From the NCBI GenBank assembly GCA_009760855.2, contig WPIO01000055.1, positions 1,102,001-1,166,000 of the forward strand: a DNA stretch of 64,000 nucleotides, read 5' to 3'. The notes beneath the pieces are model-generated. The model saw only the letters and a program-made list of their open reading frames with translations, did no database searches and was not told the DNA's origin. This document shows positions 11,375 to 21,787 of the stretch, in pieces. The first letter of the stretch is position 1, and the number at the start of each line of letters is the position of its first letter. The translations under genes and the position numbers were made by a program. The DNA is from Cristatella mucedo (Eukaryota > Bryozoa > Phylactolaemata > Cristatellidae).

Positions 11375-12213
11375 GTTAATAATAATACCAATAACAATGT
11401 TAATGACGTAGCGCCCTCAGAGAACTCATTCTCTATCTAGACACTTTACATTTGCTGCAAAGGAAGCGCGATCAAACGCTTAGTGATAGCATGCTCAATG
11501 ACAAGAAGCATTAAATGTGTTAGGTGTCGTTCAAAGGGTCGGAAGGCAATTATGGTTAGTTACAGTCTGCACAGGGTCAGCATCAGCACGTTGGGGACGT
11601 ATCGCATGGACTCACTAAAAGCTGTGATAAACCGATGCGTTTATATTTCCTTTTTAAATGTCGTTGAGTCAGGAGATGTCGTAATGCAAGTTGCGATTGA
11701 GTTTCCGGCTTTGGGAGCGTACGAACTAAAGACACAGTCTCTAAAGGATTTTAGGTTCGTACGAGGTATAGGTACACGATTAGATTCTGAAAAGCGAGTG
11801 GTACGATGCTTAGCCTGGTCTGGAAGAAGATCTAATAGGTAGGCTAGAGTCATAGAATCAAGAGACCTAAGAATGAGTGACTGAACTTTGAAGTCCATGC
11901 GTTGCTTGACTGGGAGCCAGTGCAGGTCGGCAAGAAGTGGTGAGACGTGACAACTTCGAAACTCTAGACAGACAAGTCTGGCAGCAGAGGTTGGCACAAG
12001 CTATAAGTGCCTGATTACACGGCCGGTAGATCAGCAAGCAGTGAGTTACAGAAGTCGAGAAGGGATGTAACAAATGCATAGACCAATTTAGATGTAGTAT
12101 GCCTATCTAAGCATGATCAAATTTTAGCGATGTCATGTAGTTGAAAGTAGATAGACTTGACTGTGGAGCTGACGTGGTCGTCTAATGAAAGATCACTTTG
12201 GAACAGGATGCCT
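11375..12213 (-). mobile_element. L2-like LINE (family A) 3' part, minus strand
   Basis: It starts with an ATT-type tail and 'gcgccctcagagaactcat' at about 11410, then the 3' UTR, then RT C-terminal coding read on minus: 'SAARLVCLEFRSCHVSPLL', 'ADLHWLPVKQRMDFKVQSL', 'LAYLLDLLPDQAKHRTT'. It is 5'-truncated at about 12213 and decayed by frameshifts. Confidence 0.75.
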
Positions 12214-12216
12214 AGA

Positions 12217-12286
12217 GGCGCCTAGAGAGAGATTAAGTTCTCTGAGGGCGCTTTATTAAGTGAATTATTATTATTATTATTATTAC
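12217..12286 (+). mobile_element. Isolated L2-like LINE tail, plus strand
   Basis: A 70-bp terminus 'gcgcctagagagagatt', 'gttctctgagggcgcttt', 'attaagtgaa' and (ATT)n directly abuts the 5' edge of the preceding minus-strand copy. It could be a very short 5'-truncated insertion or the 5' inversion product of twin priming. The bases 12287-12837 hold no gene that I can support; a 14-bp direct duplication 'tggtggcgcctgag' lies near 12632-12660. Confidence 0.6.
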
Positions 12287-12842
12287 CTCGCGGCTTGAAA
12301 AGCAACCTACGAGAACCGAATTTTGTCTAGGGTGCTTTATAAACGATTGGCAAAAACCAAACGGTCCGGAGACTGCTTAGACGCTATATTACTGTACCGA
12401 AAATAAAGTGGCTAGCGATTAAAATGCCTCGTGCTTCGAGCACGCGCAGGATCTACCAAGTCCAGCGTATCATTCCGCGTATCGGCTCTTGCACTGGCAT
12501 ACTATTGCAAGATATATATAGGTAAATAAGCGGCAGCGACCAGACGGGCTGACCGACGGCAGGGCGACGCAGGCGCAGCCCAAGCTTTTCACTCTTTTTA
12601 CGTCAAATTATCTTTACTGTCGTTGTCTGGTGGCGCCTGAGTGGTGGCGCCTGAGTGGTAGCCGTGCTCGAGTGCCACATTTCGACGAGTCCAGGGCAGA
12701 CGAGCACCTTCAGAAAAGATCTGGCTAGCATTCGAGGTGAACGCAGGGCCGAGAGACCGGGCTAGCTGCTCTAAAGTATATGTGTCAACCGGCAGCTATG
12801 CGAAGCAAAACGAACAATCCAAACTCGCGGGACTGTCCAAAA

Positions 12843-13040
12843 AATCCTAGCTGATTTAACAGCCTCTTTTTGTCTCGCGGCAGAAGATAGCCTTGAACGC
12901 TATCGAAATTGCCTAGCCTTAACGCTATCCCAACTGCCTGAAGCTGCAATAAACGATCGCCCGCCGTAGGCTCCGAACTCATGACCTCGGGCCTGAAGTC
13001 GTAAAGAGCAACCGCCTTACCCCGTAAGCTATCGCGGCAG
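12843..13040 (-). mobile_element. tRNA-derived SINE (decayed), minus strand
   Basis: On minus the head reads 'gccgcgatagcttacgggg', 'taaggcggttgctcttta', 'cgacttcaggcccgaggtca' and 'tgagttcgg', a worn tRNA-like promoter. The body ends in 'aaaaagaggctgttaaat' and 'cagctagga'. The same head and tail occur at 19343-19514 and, on plus, at 21253, 37888 and 47359. Confidence 0.6.
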
Positions 13041-13321
13041 CAAAGTAACTTAACTCCGGAGGTCTCAGCGCTGCCGTTATTTGTTCGCACAATAACCACA
13101 AGTAAGCAGCTGATGATGAAGTTCTTAGGAAGCCGGTGCTTTTTAGGTGCACAGTATAGACAGTACTGCAAGAGCTGCGTAAACACTGATCGAACAACAG
13201 TACAAGTTTTTCCCTTATGCTGGCGTGAGTACTTGTAGCAGTTCTTATGTGCGTGACTATGCTCAGCAACACATAAGCTTGCTAGTGCAAGCATATGTAT
13301 ACACCTGTTCGATGAATTTGT

Positions 13322-13568
13322 GGCAGCCGATGGCTACCCAGTGGCTTGCTAGCTGCTTTAAGGCCAGTCCCTTTCGAGGTCAGATACGCCCGAACCCACA
13401 TCAGTCTTGTGGTGGCAGACAAAGGACACCGCCCTTTAGCCTCTTGGGCTAAGTGGGGTCACCCTTCTCTGCTTGCCGTACGGTCTGAACAGACATTTTC
13501 TTCTACTCTCTCATATGGTGGCAAAATAAATAGTAAATGACCTGATTACGAGTTGTTAACCATCAACG
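13322..13568 (+). repeat. Direct repeat A (about 250 bp), partner at 14532
   Basis: It shares with 14532-14795 an ordered series of blocks: 'tggctaccc', 'aggccagtccctttcgaggt', 'cagtcttgtggtg', 'aaggacac', 'cccttctctgcttgccgt', 'tctactctctc', 'atggtggcaaaataaatag' and 'taaccatcaacg'. Each copy contains AATAAA. The pair could be LTRs of a small element, or two copies of a dispersed repeat. No RT, integrase or clear primer-binding site is visible between them. Confidence 0.5.
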
Positions 13569-14531
13569 AACAAACTCGCGAACCAGCGGTAAATCCTGAC
13601 GATTTTCACCTACTCAGAAGTAACTGAGGAGACGGCTCGACAGCTCCACTCAACTGCCACATAAGCCGGTAGTTGACTGCCACTAGCCTTCTGCTGTCTA
13701 TATGCCGCGTAATCGCCATCGAGATTATCACGAATTCACGTCAGAAGGGATTTTAGACTCTTGGCGACAGTACCATGACTCACTATGGCCCCCAGTCTAT
13801 CTTTACGCGTTTTGGCCTCAAGCTTGACTCGGCGAGAGCTCTCGAAAATTGTGGGGCATCGTCACATTTGTCTTTTGCCCGAGACTCACTGTTCGGTTTT
13901 CGCTCTGCTGAAAAAGCCGGTATAATCGTGGCTTGAGTTTGAGTTGCGTCGGCCAATTGCTCCATAGATGCCACAGCAAAAATACCGTCATCACGGCCAC
14001 CTGATGTTGTCGTCATGATTTATTTGTCTTGTCTATTGACTGTACTAGTCCTTTACTACCACTCGCAATGGGTTCTGCCTCAATATCCAGCAACATCCCA
14101 TCGAACAGATTAGCCATCTATTATATTGACTATTAATCTCGGCCAGCGACCTGTCTTCCCACCTCATACTCAGCAGTAAGAGCTCAGCTGCTCTGTTGCC
14201 ACGACTACTACGGACGACTGCTTGTTGAATCACTTGTGACGTCACGACGGTCGGCGAGGCACACCGACGACGGCGGCCTGCAAGCACTGGACAGCCAACC
14301 TGCCTGACTGCTCAAGGAGCCGGCGTAGCTCACTCCCACCTCAGCACTAGCAGACACGGCTCTCGGGAGGCTGCCCCTTACCCCTTAGCTCTGCTCAGCA
14401 ACCGACCGGGGCTACTCTGGAACTTTGCTTTGGACTGCATTGCTATATATTCAATTGCTTGGTTTTCAGCTGTTTTTTGTATTGCGGCCAAGTCATTCTG
14501 CGTCTGAACTTATCCACTAGGCCGGAAGTGA

Positions 14532-14795
14532 CGTAGCGACCCTACTGGCTACCCGATGCTAGCCGGCTTGCCAGCTTTGAGGCCAATCCCTCTCGAGGTC
14601 AGACATGCCCTAACCCGAACCAGTCTTGTGGTGACTGTCGAAGGACACTTCCCTCCGGCCACATGGGCTTAGCTGACTCAACCTTCTCTGCCTGCCGTTC
14701 GGCCTGATTGGACCTCTGCTTCTACTCCCTCTCTCTCTCTCTCCCATGGTGGCAGAATAAATAGTCAATAACCTATGCGCTATTAACCATCAGCG
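14532..14795 (+). repeat. Direct repeat B, partner of 13322-13568
   Basis: Same block order as copy A, with a short (CT)n at about 14728-14745 ahead of 'ccatggtggcagaataaata'. The start-to-start spacing to copy A is about 1.21 kb. The interval 13569-14531 has no coding frame I recognise, and 14796-15289 likewise. Confidence 0.5.
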
Positions 14796-15289
14796 TATAC
14801 TATAGGCAACAAATGTACTGTTCCATTGACTGAGCACAGTACATTTCATTCCAACTTAATTTACTTTCCGGAGCTGCTTTGCACAGTTTGGAATACTCGT
14901 TAAAGGCTCTAAAACTGTCTTGAAGACACACACGTTCAGGGTTAACTCGGCCAAGCCTGGGCTTGGTACTGCTAGGGCGGTTGGTGGTGAACTCGACCAC
15001 TCAAGATCTAGTCCAAAAATAGCCCAAAATGAAAAAGACACTAAACATAAAAGTGAAATAAAAATCCTATGTGTACTGAAGCAAACAAAACCTACGTGCA
15101 CACGCATACGTCTTCTCAACCCTTCCTTCACAGTTTTTCCTCGATTTCAGTGGGCTATACTATATCAGATACTAGCTACAAGTCGTGTACGTCTTTAAGG
15201 ATCTGCAGAGAACCAATCTCTAAGGTTGCATGGCCTCTAGACTCGCGTCCTTCAATTACATCAACACGGGACTTGTGTCCATCGATTTC

Positions 15290-15990
15290 ATACTCTACTT
15301 CAACGTCTACATACAAGAGGGTCACGAGTGTCCTTATCCTAAAATTCATCTTCCAGTCAAAGAAGGCTATTAGTCCTCTAGACCCTATACCCACCGTCCT
15401 GCTTCTACGATGTACTGATCTGCCGCTGCCATGCATAACTAACATAACAAATATGTCCTTAGCCTCAAGTCAGGTCACTGCACCTTTCAGAAAGGCTGTT
15501 TCGCCTGTCACTGAGAAACCGACTCCAGACCACAATAGCACTTGAGCAGCTTCAGTCTCCTTTCTCCTGCTCCTTTCAATGAAATGAATTGTGGCAGACC
15601 AAACTAAACTCTTATATTGAGACCTCAACCTAGCAAGTAAGTTCCACTCTGGTATTAAAGCTAATCGCCACAATGGCATCATTCCTTACGGTGTATAACG
15701 ACCGTCTCAGGAATGCAGACTTAGGTAAAGTCTTTCTGCATATTCTGCTTGACCTTTCGGCAGCATTCGATCCTACTGATAACAAAGTCCTTCTTGGGCG
15801 TCTCGAACCTCACATGGTCAACTCAGGTACTTCACTACAATGGTTCAGGTCCTATCTCAGTGGGAGACTCCTGGGTGTTAATGTGAAGGGACAGAGATCA
15901 TCCAATGAACCACTTAAGTACAGGTACCTCAGGGGTTTGTGCTCATTTGGATTCTCATCAGTTTATACTCTTGTTCTTGCCGATGTGCAG
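15290..15990 (+). mobile_element. L2-like LINE (family A), first half, interrupted
   Basis: Decayed linker and RT sequence parallel to 6235-6920: 'PIPTVLLLRCTDLPLPCIT', 'MSLASSQVTAPFRKAV', 'TVYNDRLRNADLGKVFLHIL', 'LDLSAAFDPTDNKVLLGRL', 'TSLQWFRSYLSGRLLGVNV'. It is cut after 'ttgttcttgccgatgtg' (about 15988) by unrelated DNA and resumes near 17306. Confidence 0.75.
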
Positions 15991-17305
15991 CCAGAGCTTC
16001 GTAGAGCATCTCGCAGGCAAACAGTGACCGAGAGAGCGACGTCTTGTATGCAAAGCTCAGCGGCGAGAGCTTCTTGGTGATGGAGAGCACCCGCACGAGC
16101 GTCTCGGCCCAGAGTGCAGAGGGGCACGGCGAGATTGCGGTCAGCGGCGAGGCAGCGGTAGCAGCCTGCAATCAGGCGCAGGCTGCTACCGCGAGAGTGG
16201 CGTCTTGGCTGCGAAGCGCAGCAGCAAGAGCGGCTCAGCTGCGAGAGCTTTGCGGTGGCAGAGAGAAATGCATCCGTGAGAGCCTTGGCGTCTTGGCCGC
16301 CAAGCGCAGCAGCATGAGCGTCGTAGCAGCAAAGAGCATCTCAGCGGCCGCAGAGAGCAGCGTCGAGAGTGTCACGGTGGCGAAGAGCACCCGCACGAGC
16401 GTCTCGGTGCAGAGCGCAGAGGAGCACCGCGAGACAGCAGTCAGTGGCGAGGCGATAGTAGCCTGTGACAAGGTGCAGGCTACCCGCGAGCGAAGCAGTG
16501 AGAGCTTCGCTGTGGCGAAGCGCAGCAGCACGAGCATTTCGGCATGGAAGAGCTCCTGCGATAGTGTCTTGGTGCTGAGGGAAGAGCAGCGCAGCCGCAA
16601 GATCGACTTGGTGGAGTGGAACTCCGAGGACGTCGAGGCCATAATGAGACGGTGGTTTTCGAAGGGCTTGATCGGCCGGCGACGAGCGCATGCGACCGGC
16701 CATCGGAGCTCGCACGGAGGTGACCTGCAGGAGCCGCGTGACAGTGGGAGCCGTGCCCCACCTTTGCCTAAAGGTGGGCAGAATCTACGACCGGCGGCTC
16801 GCGAGGGGCAGAGCTGATTGCTGTCACGTAGCCTGCATACCATCCAAGCTGGTCGGAACTCGTTAATGCTACCTTAATATCCTGACAGAGCCGGGACTAC
16901 AAACCGTGGAACAAGGCACAGCCTGAGCAGGCAGAAGAGAAGAATGCTGGAGCCAATGGCTAAACGACGTTCCAGTCGTTAGGGCCTCCCCCTCCTCAGC
17001 TAGGCTGGTGGCTATGAAATCTACTTGCTGTGAGGAACTGGATGTTGTGTGCTTCTCCTAATATTAAGCGCCTGACACTAATGCACTTGCCTCACCTGTG
17101 GCCAATACTTGAGCCTTTGAAGCAGTGCAGCTTCGGGCCACTAATGCAGGTTATATTTTGGGTCATCTCCTGCGATTGATTGGGCTCCCATAGATATGTG
17201 CCTGTTGAGAGGAATAAAGTAGTCTATCTACTTCGCACGTGCGCCGGCTGTGTCTCTGCGAGACTCCCACTAGAACAGCTGCTGCTGGAGACACCGTCAC
17301 ACAAC
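15991..17305. mobile_element. Unidentified 1.3-kb insertion inside an L2-like LINE
   Basis: About 1.3 kb, GC-rich in its first 800 bases, separates the two halves of an L2-like copy. About 40 bp of RT sequence is missing at the junction. It contains an imperfect duplication of about 300 bp (near 16095 and 16395, both reading 'acgagcgtctcgg' then 'cagag'). It also holds a perfect hairpin at 16155-16192 with a decayed second version at about 16466-16488. A 257-codon frame at 16044-16817 covers the repeats but has low complexity (A, S, E, R, V) and no domain I recognise. No terminal repeats or target duplication could be fixed. Confidence 0.45.
16155..16192. repeat. Perfect inverted repeat (15-bp arms, 8-bp loop)
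   Basis: 'gcggtagcagcctgc' at 16155-16169 is the reverse complement of 'gcaggctgctaccgc' at 16178-16192. Confidence 0.9.
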
Positions 17306-18252
17306 ACACTCAGTTGTACCTTTGCTTTTGTACCTCCCAGCCCTCCAGCACGTCGAATTCTCTCAACTCCCCTGCTGCATGTATTGATGACATCTGCACA
17401 TGGATAGCAGCGAAATTTCTTATAGTAAGTACCGGTAAAACCTACTTTTACTTTTACAGTTATTTTACAGTTATTGGCGAACCAAATGCAATTCAGAAAC
17501 TGAAAAACCTAAGACTCAGAATCGGCTCTGCCAGGATCTCCTGGTGGATCATCCGACAGGATCACGATCCTGTCGGACCATCCGTCTGCACGGAACCTAG
17601 TCCTGTTCTAAAGCAAGCTTTCACTAGATGACCATATCAGCTCCACAGTCAAGTCCCCCAACTTTCAAATACATAACATTTCTAATTCGGGCTTGTTTGG
17701 ACAGAGATACCTTATCTAAATCAGGCCAGGTATTTGTGACATCATGTCTAGACTTTTGTAACTGGTTGCTTGCTGGTCTAAAGGCATATGCAATCAAGCA
17801 CTTATAGTTGGTGCAAAACTCTGAAGCTAGGCTTTTCTGTCGTGAGCTTCGAAATTGCCACATTACACTACTCCACTGCCAGGCGAAGAATCAAACAACC
17901 TGCTGTTCTGACTCGAATAGTTTACCCATACCGCGTAGGAACTTAAAAACCGTTGCAGATCGTGCCTTTAGTTCCTATGCTTCCAAAGCTTGGAACTCAC
18001 TACCAACACACATCACGAAGTCCCCTGACATGACATTTAAAAAGAAGCTTAAAACGCGCCTATTTATTAGAATATTTGGTGGGTCTTTGTGATTTGTCCG
18101 TCCTGTGCATGTGCCTGCTTACGCTATACCTGCTACTTGTGGATGTTCCCATCAATCACTTGGAAATGATTTCCGCATCTGTAAAGTGCCTTGAAAGAGA
18201 TCAGTTCTCTGAGGGTGCTAAAATGTATTATTATTATTATTATTATTATTTA
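17306..18252 (+). mobile_element. L2-like LINE (family A), second half
   Basis: It resumes at 'cactcagttgtacctttgct' and runs through worn RT C-terminal sequence ('CIDDICTWIAAKF', 'IGSARIS') to the 3' UTR. Near 17840-18010 it reads 'CRELRNCHIT' and 'DRAFSSYASKAWNSLPTHI'. The end is 'gtaaagtgccttgaaagag', 'cagttctctgagggtgct' and (ATT)n to 18252. A perfect palindrome with 12-bp arms ('tccgacaggatc' at 17552-17563, 'gatcctgtcgga' at 17566-17577) is an addition not present in other copies. Confidence 0.75.
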
Positions 18253-18536
18253 TCTGCATTTGGCTACTGCAAAATTCGGTGAGCAGAGCACGAGTCAGAG
18301 CAGGAAATACGGGAATGAATTATAACTCTCCACTAAATGTCACAAACCCAGATCAGAGCTGTAAGTATAGTTGAGCAAGTACTTAGCTCCACGCCTAGAT
18401 TTCAGCCAGGCGTTTGAAGTAGATCTTCACAGCATCACTAGCTCAGCAACACCAGACACGATGGCAGTACTCTCACAGCAGCACTCACTATGGAAGGGCC
18501 ACGATGGTGGCTTTAGTGTCGCAGAAACACATTCTA

Positions 18537-19082
18537 TTATGTTATGCCCGACAAGCTGGCTTTACTACGACTGAGGCGTCTGCAGTGGTAAGCTCGCCAG
18601 GCTCGTTGTACTGTCTGAGCTGCACTGGCGACTCGCCGGCGCTCACAGCGAGCCATCGTCTCCCGGTCAACTCGATCGACATCCATAAAGTAGTTGTCCA
18701 CTAGCAGCTCGCCTTCCTCAACTTGCTGCCGAGCTCTGGCGGCACGCTCGGCTTCGTCTTGCTGGAACTTCCTGTACAATCGTCGCACGAACTCTTTCCT
18801 GGCCAAATGACCCCTGTATCTGGACTGTATTACGGTCGCTGCCCTGTACGAGGCATCAGACGACACTGTACCACAGCCCGGCTGAAGCGCTGCCTGAGCG
18901 CAGCTTCCACTGAATACCGCCATGGCAGCTCGGTTCCTTTGCTGCCTTGCTGCTCTTACGTGACTCAGCGAGTCACCGGTTTCCAGCTTAGCAGCGCACT
19001 CTGCTGCGGCCAATACCAATTGCTCCAGCGAGCTGAGTGCGTCATTGTCGCACATGGGGAGGTGGATAGACGAGTCGGCCAT
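18537..19082 (-). CDS. IQ-motif protein, C-terminal coding segment
   Basis: About 181 codons in one open frame end at a TAG (18537-18539). Two IQ-type calmodulin-binding motifs are visible: 'AATVIQSRYRGHLARKEFVR' and 'AAQTVQRAWRAYHCRRL', separated by an acidic/basic, probably helical stretch including 'KFQQDEAERAARAR' and 'EEGELLVDNYFMDVD'. The start is uncertain: an ATG at 19080-19082 follows 'ctgctcag', so this may be either a translation start or an exon following a 3' splice site; the open frame extends upstream to about 19199. IQ proteins bind calmodulin or myosin light chains, often in cilia, centrosomes or cytoskeleton. I do not recognise the specific family. No neighbouring exon was identified and the flanks are repeats, so a retrocopy or gene fragment is possible. 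Confidence 0.55.
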   Translation of the reverse strand: MADSSIHLPMCDNDALSSLEQLVLAAAECAAKLETGDSLSHVRAARQQRNRAAMAVFSGSCAQAALQPGCGTVSSDASYRAATVIQSRYRGHLARKEFVRRLYRKFQQDEAERAARARQQVEEGELLVDNYFMDVDRVDRETMARCERRRVASAAQTVQRAWRAYHCRRLSRSKASLSGIT

Positions 19083-19342
19083 CTGAGCAGTGTCAACGAA
19101 TAGCTGGCTGACCCAGGACTGGGAGCACTGCTGTAAATAGAGACAACATGCCGGCAATGCAATCGTCCAAGACAAAAGTGGGCCAACGATCGATCGCACG
19201 AGCTGAGGTCGAGCAGTAACTGATTACTGGAGTAAGCTAGCCTAGCAAATGGAGGCACTAGGTAGAAATAGAGCATTTTGGAAGCCCCAAGTCACCAGCG
19301 TGACTCAAGTAGGACCTACAGGCTAGTCGACATAAATAAATA

Positions 19343-19514
19343 AATCCTAGCTGATTAAACAGCCTCTTTTGTATAGCGACAGAAGAGCCTTTACGGCTAT
19401 CACCACCGCTTGCAGTGGCGATAAAGGATCGCCCCACCGCAGGAATCGAACCCACGACCTCGGGACCGAGGCCGTGAAAGCAACCGCCTTACCTAGTGTG
19501 CCATCACGGCTCAC
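19343..19514 (-). mobile_element. tRNA-derived SINE, minus strand (best-preserved copy)
   Basis: On minus the head reads 'agccgtgatggcacactagg' (A-box position), 'taaggcggttgctttcacgg', 'cctcggtcccgaggtcgtg', 'ggttcgattcctgcgg' (B box). A body follows with 'gaagagcc'-type and 'acaaaagaggctgtttaatc' sequence ending 'agctaggattta'. RNA polymerase III promoter boxes in a tRNA-like head define a SINE. It is about 170 bp. Confidence 0.75.
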
Positions 19515-20218
19515 ACTATAACAGTTGACATGCCGAAACGGTTGACGCACTGTGGAGTTCGATCACTGCTAATGTGGCCATAGAATTGCCATGGTATAAT
19601 GAACAGGTTTATCGGATTCAGGCCAAAGTCCAATCAACCGTCAATAGAAAGCACTCCAGTAACAGCAAACTTGATCATTGCAAGCCTCCGAACCAATTGT
19701 GCAGGCTTTATCAATGGCGGTCACAGCTGAGGTTATGCACTGTATAGTCTTACTCATCATGTTTCTACATCAATTCCTGTCTTTCTTGTCAAACGCCAAA
19801 CACAGAACAAGAGCTGCAACAAGAGTCAGCTAGCAAGTTGTGCTGCTTGGTTTTCTTAGGTGAAATCTTGGAATAGTTGAACTCAATGAAAACTAAAGTC
19901 CAAAGGGGCTACATAGGTATATCCAACTGCATACTTTAGGTCGGCTATCCGGTCTGCAAACCAAGCTAGCTTGTAAGTGCCGAATTCTGAGTTTGCAGTT
20001 CGGCCCTTTATAGAAAAAGACATTGCAGCTCAGTAATGGGTAAAGATACTTTTGAAAACTTGCTAAACTTCCATAACGACCATGGTAAAAAAAAATTGAT
20101 TGATAGAGAACGGCAAGTATTGCAAGGTCTACAAGATGCAGTCAAAGATGCTCCGTCAAAATTCCGTGCAGTTGGCAGAAGAAGGTGGTAAAATAAGCAA
20201 AGACTCTTTGATAGCAAA
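19515..20218. other. No recognisable feature
   Basis: I see no coding frame, RNA gene or repeat I can name in this roughly 700-base stretch. Confidence 0.5.
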
Positions 20219-20290
20219 TTTAGAGAGCCCAGAAAGAGATTGAGCTATCTGAGAGCACTATAACAAATGTAACTATTGTTATTATCATGA
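20219..20290 (+). mobile_element. Isolated L2-like LINE-type tail
   Basis: 'gcccagaaagagattgagc', 'tatctgagagcactata' and an ATT-rich end match the family A terminus without upstream LINE coding sequence. Confidence 0.5.
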
Positions 20291-20299
20291 TTATTGTTA

Positions 20300-20720
20300 T
20301 TAGCCATGGAGACGGCTTTCCTCCAGCGAACGGTGGTGGAACTGAGTTCCACAGAGTAGGACTGGCAGAGCAAAACAATCCCATTACGAACAGCCCTAAC
20401 GAATAGCCTCTCGGTCTCTGCAGGACTCGAACCTCTGACGAAGCTTGTTTGGACAGCAAGCATTTCAACTCTTTGGCTTGGACCTGGAACGTAAGTAGCC
20501 AGTAAGTAGAGAAGTAGGCAAACCGGGACAGGCTGCCGCCTTCCGAATTCCGAGCAAAGTAAACGAGACAATGGATGCAGCAGGGATATACAAGATCTGC
20601 TCGAACGATGCCAGGCGACAAACAGAATTGAATCGTGGGACACTGGAGTTGCTAAGATCCACTCCAAGCATACAACGAGCCGAACAGACAAGGCGAATGG
20701 CCGCAAAATACTCTCGTACC
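20300..20720 (-). mobile_element. LINE RT C-terminal fragment, third family
   Basis: Minus-strand frame reads 'LFCSASPTLWNSVPPPFAG', the equivalent of 'SFSSAGPRLWNSLP' in family B. Upstream on minus lies a basic segment with frame changes. It is a decayed fragment, too divergent to assign to family A or B. Confidence 0.45.
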
Positions 20721-20876
20721 ATGACGCTAAAATCCTTGGTTAGTTACGTGTGCGAGATACGTGTGCCGTCGGTGACCGATTGACAAAAAGCAGAGTACAA
20801 CAGCTGCGATTTGAGTAAGAAACGAGTGAGTGCATTTCCGGACACACCTCTGTTGCTGCCATTGCCAGTGGCACAT

Positions 20877-20913
20877 GGGAGGTTCCGGATGGCATACCCA
20901 TCCGGAACCTCCC
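20877..20913. repeat. Perfect inverted repeat (16-bp arms, 5-bp loop)
   Basis: 'gggaggttccggatgg' at 20877-20892 is exactly complementary to 'ccatccggaacctccc' at 20898-20913, with loop 'catac'. It would form a stable hairpin in RNA or extruded DNA. Confidence 0.9.
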
Positions 20914-21252
20914 GAGTCAGTGCATCGGGTGCTGTTACAAGCAGGCGACCCTCACAAGAACGGGAAGCTGCATAAACCTGCACGGAATGTGCAAAGGCCC
21001 GACACTCGCAATACGCCGAGGATAACTACACGGCGCTTGATACCTGCGAGAAGATACCCACGCAAAGCGCTGGCAACAACACCACATTAGAAGTAGCACG
21101 ACAATAGCATGCATATTACGGCTTAAAAGACAGGCCACTGCCTGTAGACTCACTACCAGGCTTACAGCAACAGCTTTCACTCAGCACTAGGACACACCGA
21201 CCGGCAGACCGTTGCACTAAGACAGCGACTTCGGTCAGGCCCACGTCTTACT

Positions 21253-21414
21253 GGGCCGTGATGGCCCGGGTGGTATGGTTCGTGCTCTTACCGATCGAGG
21301 CTCCGTCGCGGGTTCAAATCCTGCAGCTGGGCGATTCTGTAAAGCTATAACTGCAAGCAGAGGCAATAGCCTCCTCTGCCGCTATACAAATGAGGCAGAA
21401 AAATTAGCTGAGAT
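21253..21414 (+). mobile_element. tRNA-derived SINE, plus strand
   Basis: Head 'gggccgtgatggcccgggtg', 'ttcgtgctcttaccgatcg', 'gcgggttcaaatcctgcag' (B box), then 'gccgctatacaaatgaggca' and the end 'aaattagctgag'. Same layout as 19343-19514 but a diverged subfamily. It is not a functional tRNA gene: the anticodon arm and acceptor pairing are not intact. Confidence 0.65.
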
Positions 21415-21787
21415 TTTTTCATACAGTAGCCAGGTCATAGCTCAGACATCAATCACATCCCTACATAGTTATGCATCAGGCTGCTAACACGTGTCGGCTT
21501 ATTGCTGCGGCTATTAAATAGGCAGCTCTCGCTTCCAATTCAGCAGCTCGAGCTCATTGCTCGTATTCCAGGTTCAGCTGTCAAGCTCATAGTCTCTATA
21601 ATCTCGGGGCATTACTGCGGTTCATCGCCAGCCATCGGGAAACGCCAGCAGCAGTCGGCGTCCACACTGTTGGCTGCGAAGTTTAGGCTGGGCAGTGACT
21701 GGAGAGCGAGCCACTGCCTTTGGATGCGATTGCTCGTAGAGGGGCATATTTCAGTTAATAATAATAATAATACTAAATAATAATAAA

